Part shown: positions 18,529-25,812 of the stretch, piece by piece
How the letters are laid out: each line of letters opens with the position of its first letter
How positions within the stretch are numbered: position 1 is the first letter of the stretch
From: an uncultured Bacteroidales bacterium
Lineage (GTDB): Bacteria; Bacteroidota; Bacteroidia; Bacteroidales; WCHB1-69
DNA length: 64,000 nucleotides
Assembly (NCBI GenBank): GCA_900316305.1
Contig: ONCM01000026.1
Coordinates: 1 to 64,000, forward strand
Direction: 5' to 3'
Notes under the pieces: generated by a model
What the model saw: the letters and a program-made list of their open reading frames with translations, nothing else
The model's database searches: none
Told to the model about the DNA's origin: nothing
Translations under genes and position numbers: made by a program

Positions 18529-18798
18529 TTATTTTCTTAAGCCCAGTTCCTTAATCAAAGCTCTGTAACGCTCGATGTCTTGTTGTTTGAGATATTCGAG
18601 CATTTTTTTACGCTTGCCGACCAGCGTGATGAGGGCGCGTTTGGTAACGCGGTCGCCGTGGTTTTCTTTCACGTGCTCGGTCAGATGTTTGATGCGGTGC
18701 GTAAACAGGGCAACTTGAGCTTCAGGAGATCCGGTGTCTTTCTCGTTTTTGCCGTATTTCGCAAAAATTTCTTTCTTAACGTCGTTTGTCAAATACAT
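18529..18798 (-). CDS. rpsO: 30S ribosomal protein S15
   Basis: 89 residues, exactly the family length. S15 binds 16S rRNA early in small-subunit assembly. TGSPEAQVALFTHRIKHLTE and the conserved HxxDxxxxxxL...KRKKML...L region (GDRVTKRALITLVGKRKKML) are diagnostic. The ATG start gives MYLTNDVKKEIFAKYG. It has its own promoter at 18850-18857 and is followed by the hairpin and pnp. Confidence 0.97.
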   Translation of the reverse strand: MYLTNDVKKEIFAKYGKNEKDTGSPEAQVALFTHRIKHLTEHVKENHGDRVTKRALITLVGKRKKMLEYLKQQDIERYRALIKELGLRK

Positions 18799-18849
18799 AA
18801 CTTCTAACTGCTTTTAATTTAATCTATTTATCCATTTTTAAATCGGCGG

Positions 18850-18857
18850 CAAAAATA
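18850..18857 (-). promoter_or_regulatory. -7 promoter element of rpsO
   Basis: TATTTTTGCCGCC on the minus strand, about 50 bp upstream of the rpsO start. Confidence 0.7.
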
Positions 18858-18897
18858 CACTTTTTTCGGTTAAGTGGGACGATTATGTTTAAAATTT

Positions 18898-18958
18898 TGC
18901 TTTTGGCTGTTGGCTATTAGCTTTTGGCTGTTAGCTAAGGCCAAAAGCCAACAGCTAA
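18898..18958. repeat. TTGGCTTTTAGC repeat, copy 2
   Basis: TTTTGGCTGTTGGCTATTAGC-type units followed by their complement (GCCAAAAGCCAACAGC) form an imperfect hairpin between the divergent rpsO and dsrC promoters. Confidence 0.75.
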
Positions 18959-18975
18959 AGTATCTTAAAAAAATG

Positions 18976-18983
18976 TATTTTTG
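18976..18983 (+). promoter_or_regulatory. -7 promoter element of dsrC
   Basis: TATTTTTGCGCC, 22 bp upstream of ATG 19006. It excludes an earlier in-frame ATG at 18874 that would run through the repeat and promoter. Confidence 0.75.
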
Positions 18984-19005
18984 CGCCATTAAAAAAAGTA
19001 TCATT

Positions 19006-19323
19006 ATGGCAAATATTGAATTCAATAACAAGACCTACGAGATGGACGGCGACGGCTTCATGATCCATCCCGAAGAATGGAACAAGGAACTGGCTGCGGA
19101 AATCGCCAAGGCCGACGGCATTGCTGAAATGACGGAAAATCACTGGAAAGTGGTTGATTGCATCCGCGCCAACTACGAAGAAAAAGGCATCGCCCCGATG
19201 GTCCGCACCATCTGCAAGACCGCCAACCTGAAACTGAAGGACATCTACGAGCTCTTCCCGCTCGGTCCCGCAAGAGGTGCCTGCCGCGTCGCCGGTCTCC
19301 CGAAACCCGAAGGTTGCGTGTAG
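19006..19323 (+). CDS. dsrC: DsrC-type sulfur carrier with both redox cysteines
   Basis: 105 residues. The DsrC/TusE fold is shown by DGDGFMIHPEEWNKELAAEI, ENHWKVVDCIRANYEEKGIA and LYELFPLGPARGACR-type C-terminal arm sequence. The mobile C-terminal arm ends GACRVAGLPKPEGCV, with Cys93 and Cys104 spaced CX10C. True DsrC has both, letting it carry a trisulfide or form a disulfide; TusE of tRNA thiolation keeps only the last Cys. Hence a redox sulfur carrier is more likely than a plain TusE relay. The DsrM-like gene follows 140 bp downstream. No dsrAB is visible in the window. Confidence 0.9.
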   Translation: MANIEFNNKTYEMDGDGFMIHPEEWNKELAAEIAKADGIAEMTENHWKVVDCIRANYEEKGIAPMVRTICKTANLKLKDIYELFPLGPARGACRVAGLPKPEGCV

Positions 19324-19325
19324 TA

Positions 19326-19404
19326 TTGGCTTTTAGCTATTGTCTTTTGGCTATTAGCTATTGAATACGAATTATTTGCCAATAGCTAACAGCCAATAGC
19401 TAGA
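19326..19404. repeat. TTGGCTTTTAGCTATTG repeat, copy 3
   Basis: The same unit family as 15957, again with its complementary half (GCCAATAGCTAACAGCC). It lies directly after the dsrC stop, so it may attenuate transcription into the DsrM-like gene. Confidence 0.75.
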
Positions 19405-19408
19405 AATC

Positions 19409-19462
19409 TATAAACCATTAACCTTAAACCTTAAACTCTAAACCTTAAACTCTAAACCTATA
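19409..19462. repeat. TTAAACCTTAAACTCTAAACC simple repeat
   Basis: Tandem 7-bp AAACCTT/AAACTCT units that end 3 bp before the DsrM-like start codon. Confidence 0.7.
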
Positions 19463-19465
19463 GTT

Positions 19466-20116
19466 ATGAGTATAATGCAATATCTCGCAATAGCTGCAGC
19501 AGTTTATTGCGCTGTTAGTTTGTTGACACACCTCGTCAAGGTGATCCGACTGGGTGCCCCGAAGGACAAATCTGAGCCCAGCGGCAGCGTGAAGGAGGGT
19601 GTGGTCTATGCCAACACCATCGCCATGATGCCCAACCAGAAGGAGTCGGCGTACCTGCATCTGCCGTCCTACGCTACCGGTATGCTGTTCCACATCGGGC
19701 TCTTCTGCTGCCTGCTCTTTTTCGTGCTCTCCTTCTTCCCCTTCTTCAACAACTGGATTGGCGGCTGCAATTGGCATTATGTGCTGGCCATCCCGACCGC
19801 CTTGGGCACCATCTGCGGCATCATCCTATTCATCAGAAGACTGGTTTCCAAGGATTTGAAGCCCTTCACCATGCCCGACGATTATATCTCCTGCGGCTTA
19901 GTGACCCTCTTCCAGCTGATGACGACGCTCTACCTGTGCTGCTCGACCTGTTGCGGATCCGTTACCATATTATATTACATAAGCAGCATCCTGCTGTTCC
20001 TCTACATGCCGTTGGGAAAACTCCGCCATGCGGTCTATTATTTCGCCGCACGGTACCATCTGGGATTCTTCTACGGATGGCGGAATGTGTGGCCAAATCA
20101 CGAAAATAAAGAATAA
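19466..20116 (+). CDS. DsrM/TmcC-like integral membrane protein
   Basis: 216 residues with about five hydrophobic segments: 5-25, 71-95, 105-125, 140-160 and 168-190. Histidines at or near membrane segments (LHLPSYATGMLFHIG and GKLRHAVYYFAARYHLG, followed by FFYGWR) resemble the haem b ligands and C-terminal signature of the NarI-related DsrM/TmcC subunits, which pass electrons from menaquinol to the Fe-S subunit. It is shorter than NarI (about 225) and DsrM (about 330). Placement right after dsrC supports a DsrC-linked redox role together with the DsrK-like protein at 10993. Haem binding is inferred, not shown. The nuclease gene starts 6 bp after its stop. Confidence 0.7.
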   Translation: MSIMQYLAIAAAVYCAVSLLTHLVKVIRLGAPKDKSEPSGSVKEGVVYANTIAMMPNQKESAYLHLPSYATGMLFHIGLFCCLLFFVLSFFPFFNNWIGGCNWHYVLAIPTALGTICGIILFIRRLVSKDLKPFTMPDDYISCGLVTLFQLMTTLYLCCSTCCGSVTILYYISSILLFLYMPLGKLRHAVYYFAARYHLGFFYGWRNVWPNHENKE

Positions 20117-20122
20117 AACATT

Positions 20123-21529
20123 ATGACATTAGATTTTTTAGGCGCGACCGAAGAGGTCACCGGCAGCAAGTTCCTGCTGACGACCAAGGATGGCATCAAG
20201 ATATTGCTGGACTGCGGAATGTACCAAGGCAAGGGTTTGGAAACCGACGCCATGAACCGCGATTTGGGCTTCGACCCGACAAAGATCGACATCGTGCTGC
20301 TCTCGCACGCACATATCGACCACGCCGGACTTATACCATATATATATAAATTAGGATTCCGCGGCAAAGTGTTCTGCACGCCTGCCACCCGCGACCTCTG
20401 CGCCATCATGCTGGCCGACTCGGGCCGCATCCAGGAGGCCGATGCGCGGCAGTTCAATAAAAAGACAGAGCGCGTGGGCAAGACCCCCATCGAGCCGATC
20501 TACAACGAGAAGGACGCGGTGGAGTGTATGCACCAGTTCATCAGCATCCCGCGCGGACTGCACTTCAACATCACCCCAACCGTGGCCATCGAGTTCATCG
20601 ACAGCGGCCACATGCTAGGCAGTAGCGCCATTTACATCACCTTCAAGGAGGGCCGCAAGACCCGCACGCTATGCTACACGGGCGATGTAGGTCGTTACGA
20701 CAAGCGCATTCTGCCCGACCCGCAGCCGTTCCCATATGCCGACTACATCATCACCGAATCCACCTACGGCGACCGTCTGCACTCCACCTTGGACGAGGCC
20801 GACAAGGAGTTGATGCTCGTGGTGCGCGACGCCTGCGCGAAACGCAAGGGCAAGCTGTTGATCCCCTCATTCGCCATTGGCAGGACGCAGGAGATCGTCT
20901 ATACGCTGCACCGGCTCAAGCTCGCCGGCGACCTTCCCGACATCGAATGTTTCGTGGATAGTCCGTTAGCCTGCTCCGCCACCAACATCTTCCGCTTGCA
21001 CGATGACTGTTTCAACGAGGAGATGCGGCAGTTCATGGCCGAGACGCAGGATCCGTTCGGCTTCGACAACCTCTCCTACGTGCGCACGATTGACGATTCC
21101 AAGGCGCTGAACGAGCATAACCGTCCCTGCATCATCATCTCCGCCTCCGGCATGATGGAGGCCGGGCGTATTAAACACCACTTGGCCAACAACATCGAAA
21201 ACCCGAAGACAACGATCCTGTGCGTGGGCTACTGCGCCCCGACCACTTTGGGCGCGAAGATCATGCGCGGCGACGAGAAAGTCTCCATTTTCGGCAACGA
21301 GTACAAGGTCCGCGCCACCCTCGCCCGCATCGACGCCTTTTCCGGTCACGGCGACTACAACGAACTCATCCGCTACCTCTCCTGTCAGAAGGACAACAAG
21401 AAGCTGAAGAAGATTTTCGTCGTACACGGTGAGAACGATGCCCGCCACGCGTATGCGAAACATCTGAAGGAGGCTGGGTTCAAGCAGGCGTACGTACCGA
21501 ATTTCCGGGAATCGATAGAATTGGTGTAA
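20123..21529 (+). CDS. Metallo-beta-lactamase/beta-CASP nuclease
   Basis: 468 residues of the RNA-specific exonuclease family related to CPSF-73. Motif HxHxDH is in SHAHIDHAG (61-69). Other metal ligands lie in DSGHMLGSSAIYI and CYTGDVGRYD. The beta-CASP part has SFAIGRTQEIVY, SASGMMEAGRIKHHL and the C-terminal FSGHGDYNELI and VVHGEN motifs. It probably acts in cytoplasmic RNA processing or decay. It starts 6 bp after the DsrM-like gene, so the two are likely co-transcribed, though a functional link is unproven. Confidence 0.93.
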   Translation: MTLDFLGATEEVTGSKFLLTTKDGIKILLDCGMYQGKGLETDAMNRDLGFDPTKIDIVLLSHAHIDHAGLIPYIYKLGFRGKVFCTPATRDLCAIMLADSGRIQEADARQFNKKTERVGKTPIEPIYNEKDAVECMHQFISIPRGLHFNITPTVAIEFIDSGHMLGSSAIYITFKEGRKTRTLCYTGDVGRYDKRILPDPQPFPYADYIITESTYGDRLHSTLDEADKELMLVVRDACAKRKGKLLIPSFAIGRTQEIVYTLHRLKLAGDLPDIECFVDSPLACSATNIFRLHDDCFNEEMRQFMAETQDPFGFDNLSYVRTIDDSKALNEHNRPCIIISASGMMEAGRIKHHLANNIENPKTTILCVGYCAPTTLGAKIMRGDEKVSIFGNEYKVRATLARIDAFSGHGDYNELIRYLSCQKDNKKLKKIFVVHGENDARHAYAKHLKEAGFKQAYVPNFRESIELV

Positions 21530-21552
21530 CCATTGACCTTTGACTTTTTGAC

Positions 21553-21600
21553 AACTTGAAACTTGAAACCTGAAACTTGAAACCTGAAACTTGAAACCCT
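21553..21600. repeat. GAAACTTGAAACCT simple repeat
   Basis: Seven-bp GAAACTT/GAAACCT units in tandem, immediately before rfbD. The same family is at 7414-7438, 46868 and 62655. Confidence 0.75.
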
Positions 21601-21603
21601 AAT

Positions 21604-22479
21604 ATGAACAAAAGAAACATCCTGATCACCGGTGCCAACGGACAGTTGGGCAACTGCCTACGTGATTTGGCGGCCGACTATCAGAACCTATACTATTATT
21701 ATTATACAGACGTTGACACGTTAGACATCACCGATGCGACTGCGATTGACGCGTTTGTCACTGAAAACCGCATTGACATTATTATCAATGCGGCGGCTTA
21801 CACAGCGGTCGATAAGGCGGAGGACGATAAGGAGAACGCCTACCGCATCAACTGCACGGCAGTGAAAAATTTGGCGGATGTGGCGAAAAAGCACGATCTC
21901 ACGCTGGTGCACATCTCCACGGACTACGTCTTTTCCGGAGAAATGGCCACTCCGCACGTGGAAACGGAGACGACCGATCCGAAGTCCGTCTATGGCTCGA
22001 CGAAGCTGGCGGGCGAGCAGGCGATTGTGGAGAGCGGCTGCAAGGCGACTGTCATCCGCACCTCGTGGCTTTATTCCGAATACGGCAACAATTTCGTAAA
22101 GACGATGCTTCGATTGGGTGCGGAGAGGGAAAGTCTGAGGGTAGTATGCGACCAGATTGGCGGTCCGACCTACGCCGGCGACCTGGCCACAGTTATTTTC
22201 CGATTATTGGAAACGGGTTCAACGCTTTCTGGCACGGAATTTTACCATTTCGCGAACGAAGGGGTTTGCAGTTGGTTCGATTTCGCCAAAACAATCATGG
22301 AAATGGGTGGTCTGAACTGTCGCGTGGAAGCCATTCCATCTTCAGATTATCCCGCAAAAGCGCGGCGTCCTGCCTTTTCTGTGTTCAATTTGGGCAAAGT
22401 CAAGGCGGCAACAGGAATGCAAATCCCTTATTGGAGAGAAAGTTTAATACTGACAATCAATAAGTTACAAGAAAAATAA
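21604..22479 (+). CDS. rfbD: dTDP-4-dehydrorhamnose reductase
   Basis: 291 residues, a short-chain dehydrogenase that makes dTDP-L-rhamnose with NAD(P)H for polysaccharide synthesis. The nucleotide-binding motif is ITGANGQLGN (8-17). INAAAYTAVDKAEDDKENAY and VHISTDYVFSG are typical of RfbD, and YGSTKLAGE holds the catalytic Tyr and Lys. The other three rhamnose genes (rfbA, B, C) are not adjacent. The start follows the simple repeat directly. Confidence 0.95.
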   Translation: MNKRNILITGANGQLGNCLRDLAADYQNLYYYYYTDVDTLDITDATAIDAFVTENRIDIIINAAAYTAVDKAEDDKENAYRINCTAVKNLADVAKKHDLTLVHISTDYVFSGEMATPHVETETTDPKSVYGSTKLAGEQAIVESGCKATVIRTSWLYSEYGNNFVKTMLRLGAERESLRVVCDQIGGPTYAGDLATVIFRLLETGSTLSGTEFYHFANEGVCSWFDFAKTIMEMGGLNCRVEAIPSSDYPAKARRPAFSVFNLGKVKAATGMQIPYWRESLILTINKLQEK

Positions 22480-22518
22480 AAAAAAATGCGCAAAGGATTG
22501 TAGTATTAAAAAAAAATG

Positions 22519-22526
22519 TATTTTTG
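22519..22526 (+). promoter_or_regulatory. -7 promoter element of the tRNA-Thr/tuf unit
   Basis: TATTTTTGCGCAC, with a possible -33 TTG 19 bp upstream (22498-22500). It lies 52 bp before tRNA-Thr and about 180 bp before tuf. Confidence 0.75.
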
Positions 22527-22577
22527 CGCACCTTATTTCCGATGAAAGGAAACGTTCTTTTTTTAGCAAAAAAATCA

Positions 22578-22649
22578 GCCGTTGTAGCTCAGTGGTAGAG
22601 TACATCCTTGGTAAGGATGGGGTCATGAGTTCAACTCTCATCAACGGCT
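22578..22649 (+). tRNA. tRNA-Thr (GGT)
   Basis: The 7-bp acceptor stem GCCGTTG/CAACGGC, D-arm AGCTCAGTGGTAGAGT, anticodon stem CATCC/GGATG with loop TTGGTAA (anticodon GGT), and T-arm GAGTTCAACTC form a full cloverleaf. CCA is not encoded. A T10 run follows. Confidence 0.95.
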
Positions 22650-22704
22650 CTTTTTTTTTTGAAATGAACATAAGGATAAGTTAAATAACATAAATTTATA
22701 AAAA

Positions 22705-23892
22705 ATGGCAAAAGAAAAATTTGAACGTACTAAACCCCACGTGAATGTGGGTACTATCGGTCACATCGACCACGGTAAAACTACTCTTACCGCCGCCATC
22801 ACCACCGTGTTGGCTGAAAAAGGTCTCTCTGAACTCAGATCTTTCGATTCTATCGATAACGCTCCTGAGGAAAAAGAGCGTGGTATCACCATCAACACCG
22901 CTCACATTGAGTATCAAACCGCTAACCGCCACTATGCCCACGTTGACTGTCCCGGTCACGCCGACTATGTGAAGAACATGGTTACTGGTGCTGCCCAAAT
23001 GGATGGTGCTATCCTCGTTGTGGCTGCTACCGATGGTCCTATGCCTCAAACTCGTGAGCACATCCTGTTGGCAAAGCAGGTTGGTGTGCCGAGAATGGTT
23101 GTTTTCATGAACAAGGTTGACTTGGTGGACGACCCCGAATTGCTCGACCTCGTTGAAATGGAAATCCGTGACCTTCTCACATTCTACGGTTTCGACGGCG
23201 ACAACACTCCCGTTATCCGCGGTTCTGCTCTCGGTGGCTTGAACCTCGAACCGAAGTGGGTTGAAAAGATCGTTGAACTCATGGACGCAGTTGATACTTG
23301 GATCCCGCTGCCTCCTCGTGATGTTGATAAAGACTTCCTCATGCCTGTTGAGGACGTGTTCTCAATCACTGGTCGTGGTACCGTTGCTACCGGTCGTATC
23401 GAGACTGGTGTCATCCACACTGGCGAACCCGTCGATATCATCGGTATGGGCGCTGAAAAACTGAAATCTGTCGTTACGGGTGTGGAAATGTTCCGCAAAA
23501 TCCTCGACGATGGTGAAGCTGGTGATAACGTAGGTTTGTTGCTCCGCGGTATTGACAAAGACGAAATCCGTCGTGGTATGGTCATCGCAAAACCCGGTTC
23601 AATCCATCCTCACAAAAAATTCAAAGCTTCTGTGTATGTGTTGAAGAAAGAAGAAGGTGGTCGTCACACTCCGTTTGGCAACAACTACCGTCCTCAATTC
23701 TATTTCCGCACCACGGACGTGACCGGTGCCATCACCCTGCCTGCTGGCGTGGAAATGGTTATGCCTGGTGATAACGTCGAAATCACGGTTGACCTGCTCT
23801 CCGAAATCGCTTTGAACCAAAACCTCCGTTTCGCTATCCGCGAAGGTGGTCGTACGGTCGGCGCTGGTCAGGTTACTGAAATCTTAGACTAA
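22705..23892 (+). CDS. tuf: Translation elongation factor Tu
   Basis: 395 residues. EF-Tu delivers aminoacyl-tRNA to the ribosome as a GTP complex. G1 is GHIDHGKT (19-26), G3 DCPGHADY, and G4 NKVD; domains 2 and 3 are complete to the end (QVTEILD). Codon use is visibly that of a highly expressed gene. The order tRNA-Thr, tuf, tRNA-Trp is the usual Bacteroidales one, but the secE-nusG-rplKAJL genes that normally follow are absent. Confidence 0.98.
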   Translation: MAKEKFERTKPHVNVGTIGHIDHGKTTLTAAITTVLAEKGLSELRSFDSIDNAPEEKERGITINTAHIEYQTANRHYAHVDCPGHADYVKNMVTGAAQMDGAILVVAATDGPMPQTREHILLAKQVGVPRMVVFMNKVDLVDDPELLDLVEMEIRDLLTFYGFDGDNTPVIRGSALGGLNLEPKWVEKIVELMDAVDTWIPLPPRDVDKDFLMPVEDVFSITGRGTVATGRIETGVIHTGEPVDIIGMGAEKLKSVVTGVEMFRKILDDGEAGDNVGLLLRGIDKDEIRRGMVIAKPGSIHPHKKFKASVYVLKKEEGGRHTPFGNNYRPQFYFRTTDVTGAITLPAGVEMVMPGDNVEITVDLLSEIALNQNLRFAIREGGRTVGAGQVTEILD

Positions 23893-23911
23893 GATTCCAT
23901 CTAACATCCAT

Positions 23912-23944
23912 AAAAATCGGGGTGTTATATAGCACCCCGATTTT
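23912..23944 (+). terminator. Hairpin terminator after tuf
   Basis: A 12-bp stem AAAATCGGGGTG/CACCCCGATTTT. It ends only 2 bp before the 5' end of tRNA-Trp. Confidence 0.85.
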
Positions 23945-23946
23945 AC

Positions 23947-24017
23947 AGGGGAATAGTTTAAGGGCAGAATAGTGGTCTCCAAAACCATTGATGGGAGTTC
24001 GAATCTCTCTTCCCCTG
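23947..24017 (+). tRNA. tRNA-Trp (CCA)
   Basis: Acceptor AGGGGAA/TTCCCCT, anticodon loop CTCCAAA (anticodon CCA), T-arm GGAGTTCGAATCTC; discriminator G, no encoded CCA. No promoter lies between the tuf hairpin and the tRNA, so it depends on transcription from tuf. Confidence 0.95.
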
Positions 24018-24022
24018 CAAAG

Positions 24023-24052
24023 AAAACCAAGTCATTGACTTGGTTTTTTGTT
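24023..24052 (+). terminator. Hairpin terminator after tRNA-Trp
   Basis: AAAACCAAGTCA pairs with TGACTTGGTTTT, followed by T run TTTTTTG. Confidence 0.85.
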
Positions 24053-24081
24053 TTCATCCGCAAAGGTATTCGTAATTTATG

Positions 24082-24089
24082 TACCTTTG
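24082..24089 (+). promoter_or_regulatory. -7 promoter element of the amino-sugar/T9SS operon
   Basis: TACCTTTGCGCCCC, 20 bp before ATG 24110. Confidence 0.75.
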
Positions 24090-24109
24090 CGCCCCAAATT
24101 AAAATCAAA

Positions 24110-25240
24110 ATGACGGCCCCGATAACCATGGTGGATTTGCAGAACCAGTATCTGCGCATCAAACCCGAAATTGATGCGGCCATACAACGTGTACTTCATT
24201 CCACCGCCTTCATCCAAGGGAAAGAGGTCGCCAATTTTGAAGAAAAACTAGAGCAATTTACAAGTAGTAAGTATGTTATCAGCTGCGGAAATGGTACCGA
24301 CGCACTGCTGGCCGCGTTGATAGCACTCGGAATTGGCCCTGGTGACGAAGTCATCACCGTGCCATTCACCTTCATTGCCACGGTGGAGGCCATCGCCCTC
24401 ATAGGCGCAAAACCAGTGTTCGTGGACGTCTGCGAGGACAGCTTCAACATGAATGTTCAACAACTGGAAAATGCCATCACCCCGAAGACTAGAGCCATCC
24501 TTCCCGTACACCTTTACGGTCAATGTGCCGATATGGAGCCGATCCTGAAAATCGCCAAACAACACGATATCAGGGTTATCGAGGATGCTTGTCAGGCTAT
24601 CGGTACGAAATATACTTTCTCGGACGGTACTGTGAAACAGGCTGGAACCATAGGTGACATCGGTTGCACCTCCTTCTTTCCGTCCAAGAATCTAGGCTGT
24701 TACGGTGACGGCGGCGCCATCATGACCCAAAACAGCGACTTGGCCGACAAGTTACGGGCCATTTGCCGTCATGGATCTGCTCAAAAGTACCATCACGATT
24801 ACATCGGCATCAACTCGCGTCTGGACACGCTCCAGGCCGCTATTCTCGACATTAAACTAAAACATCTGGACGAATATATCACAAACCGTCAAAATGCAGC
24901 AGAATACTACTATAAGGCGCTGTCTGCAGTAAAAGGACTGGCATTGCCGATCAGAGTTCCCTACTCCACGCACACCTTCCACCAGTTTACGTTGAAGGTG
25001 AAGGACAGCAAACGGGATGCGTTGAAGCAATATTTGTCGGAAAAGGGCATTCCTTCAATGGTCTATTATCCGATTCCTGCACATCTGCAACCGGCCTACC
25101 GTTATTTAGGTTATCAGGAAGGCGACTTTCCTGTTTCCGAACAGCTTTGCAAAGAGGTGCTTTCCTTGCCGATGCACACCGAACTGACTGAAGATCAGCT
25201 GCAATATATTTGTGAAACCATCGTTAACTGCCCGTTATGA
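24110..25240 (+). CDS. DegT/DnrJ/EryC1 sugar aminotransferase (WbpE/PorR-like)
   Basis: 376 residues from ATG 24110; an earlier in-frame ATG lies inside tRNA-Trp and upstream of the promoter. The PLP lysine is in FFPSKNLGCYGDGGA (Lys193), with VIEDACQAIG and GYNSRLD-type GINSRLDTLQAA motifs. Close families (WbpE in Pseudomonas, PorR in Porphyromonas) make the 3-amino sugar of UDP-diacetylated aminouronic acids. The acetyltransferase following with a 4-nt overlap matches WbpD, which supports that pathway. In P. gingivalis PorR is needed for A-LPS, the anchor of T9SS cargo. Confidence 0.9.
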   Translation: MTAPITMVDLQNQYLRIKPEIDAAIQRVLHSTAFIQGKEVANFEEKLEQFTSSKYVISCGNGTDALLAALIALGIGPGDEVITVPFTFIATVEAIALIGAKPVFVDVCEDSFNMNVQQLENAITPKTRAILPVHLYGQCADMEPILKIAKQHDIRVIEDACQAIGTKYTFSDGTVKQAGTIGDIGCTSFFPSKNLGCYGDGGAIMTQNSDLADKLRAICRHGSAQKYHHDYIGINSRLDTLQAAILDIKLKHLDEYITNRQNAAEYYYKALSAVKGLALPIRVPYSTHTFHQFTLKVKDSKRDALKQYLSEKGIPSMVYYPIPAHLQPAYRYLGYQEGDFPVSEQLCKEVLSLPMHTELTEDQLQYICETIVNCPL

Positions 25241-25812
25241 GAGAATATTACGCACATGAGACCGCCGTTCTGGACGAAGGTTGCCAAATTGGGAAAAGCA
25301 CCAAAATCTGGCATTTCGTGCACGTCATGCCCCAAGCGGTGATTGGGGAGAACTGCGTGCTTGGACAGAATGTGATGGTCGCCAACCACGTGACGTTGGG
25401 CAACAACGTGAAGATACAAAACAATGTCTCTGTTTACGAAGGTGTTACATGCGAGGACGACGTATTTTTGGGGCCGTCTATGGTCTTCACCAACGTCATC
25501 AACCCGAGAGCGTTCATCGAACGAAAAAACGAGTTCCGGCCTACTTTGGTAAAACGCGGAGCTACCATCGGGGCAAACGCCACCGTAATCTGCGGTTGCA
25601 CTATCGGACAATACGCCTTGGTAGGCGCCGGAGCGGTCGTCACGCACGATGTGCCCGACTACGCCTTAGTGACCGGCAATCCCGCACGGGTATGTGGCTG
25701 GGTCAGCGAGTATGGTCATCGCCTGGAATTCAACGATAAAGGTCTGGCACAATGTCCCGAAAGCGGTCAACAGTATCAATTATCTGACAATCAAGTTCAA
25801 AGAGTGAAATAA
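25237..25812 (+). CDS. Hexapeptide-repeat N-acetyltransferase (WbpD-like)
   Basis: 191 residues of left-handed beta-helix made of hexapeptide repeats (IGENCVLGQNVMVANHVTLG, then NVKIQNNVSVYEGVTCEDDV). The catalytic-His region is VANHVTLGNN, and the conserved NPRAFIERKNEFRPTLVKRG is typical of UDP-2-acetamido-3-amino-glucuronate N-acetyltransferases. It starts inside the aminotransferase stop (ATGA overlap) and its own stop overlaps the next ATG (TAATG), so three genes are coupled. Confidence 0.9.
   Translation: MREYYAHETAVLDEGCQIGKSTKIWHFVHVMPQAVIGENCVLGQNVMVANHVTLGNNVKIQNNVSVYEGVTCEDDVFLGPSMVFTNVINPRAFIERKNEFRPTLVKRGATIGANATVICGCTIGQYALVGAGAVVTHDVPDYALVTGNPARVCGWVSEYGHRLEFNDKGLAQCPESGQQYQLSDNQVQRVK

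Noticed and set aside
18874..19005. N-terminal extension of DsrC from an upstream ATG
   Set aside because: The extension is translated from the TTGGCTTTTAGC repeat and the promoter; ATG 19006 gives the normal family length.
19006..19323. TusE (tRNA 2-thiolation relay) instead of DsrC
   Set aside because: TusE has only the last arm cysteine; here both Cys93 and Cys104 are present. TusBCD genes are not nearby.
23972..24109. Earlier start of the aminotransferase
   Set aside because: It lies inside tRNA-Trp and before the promoter and terminator.
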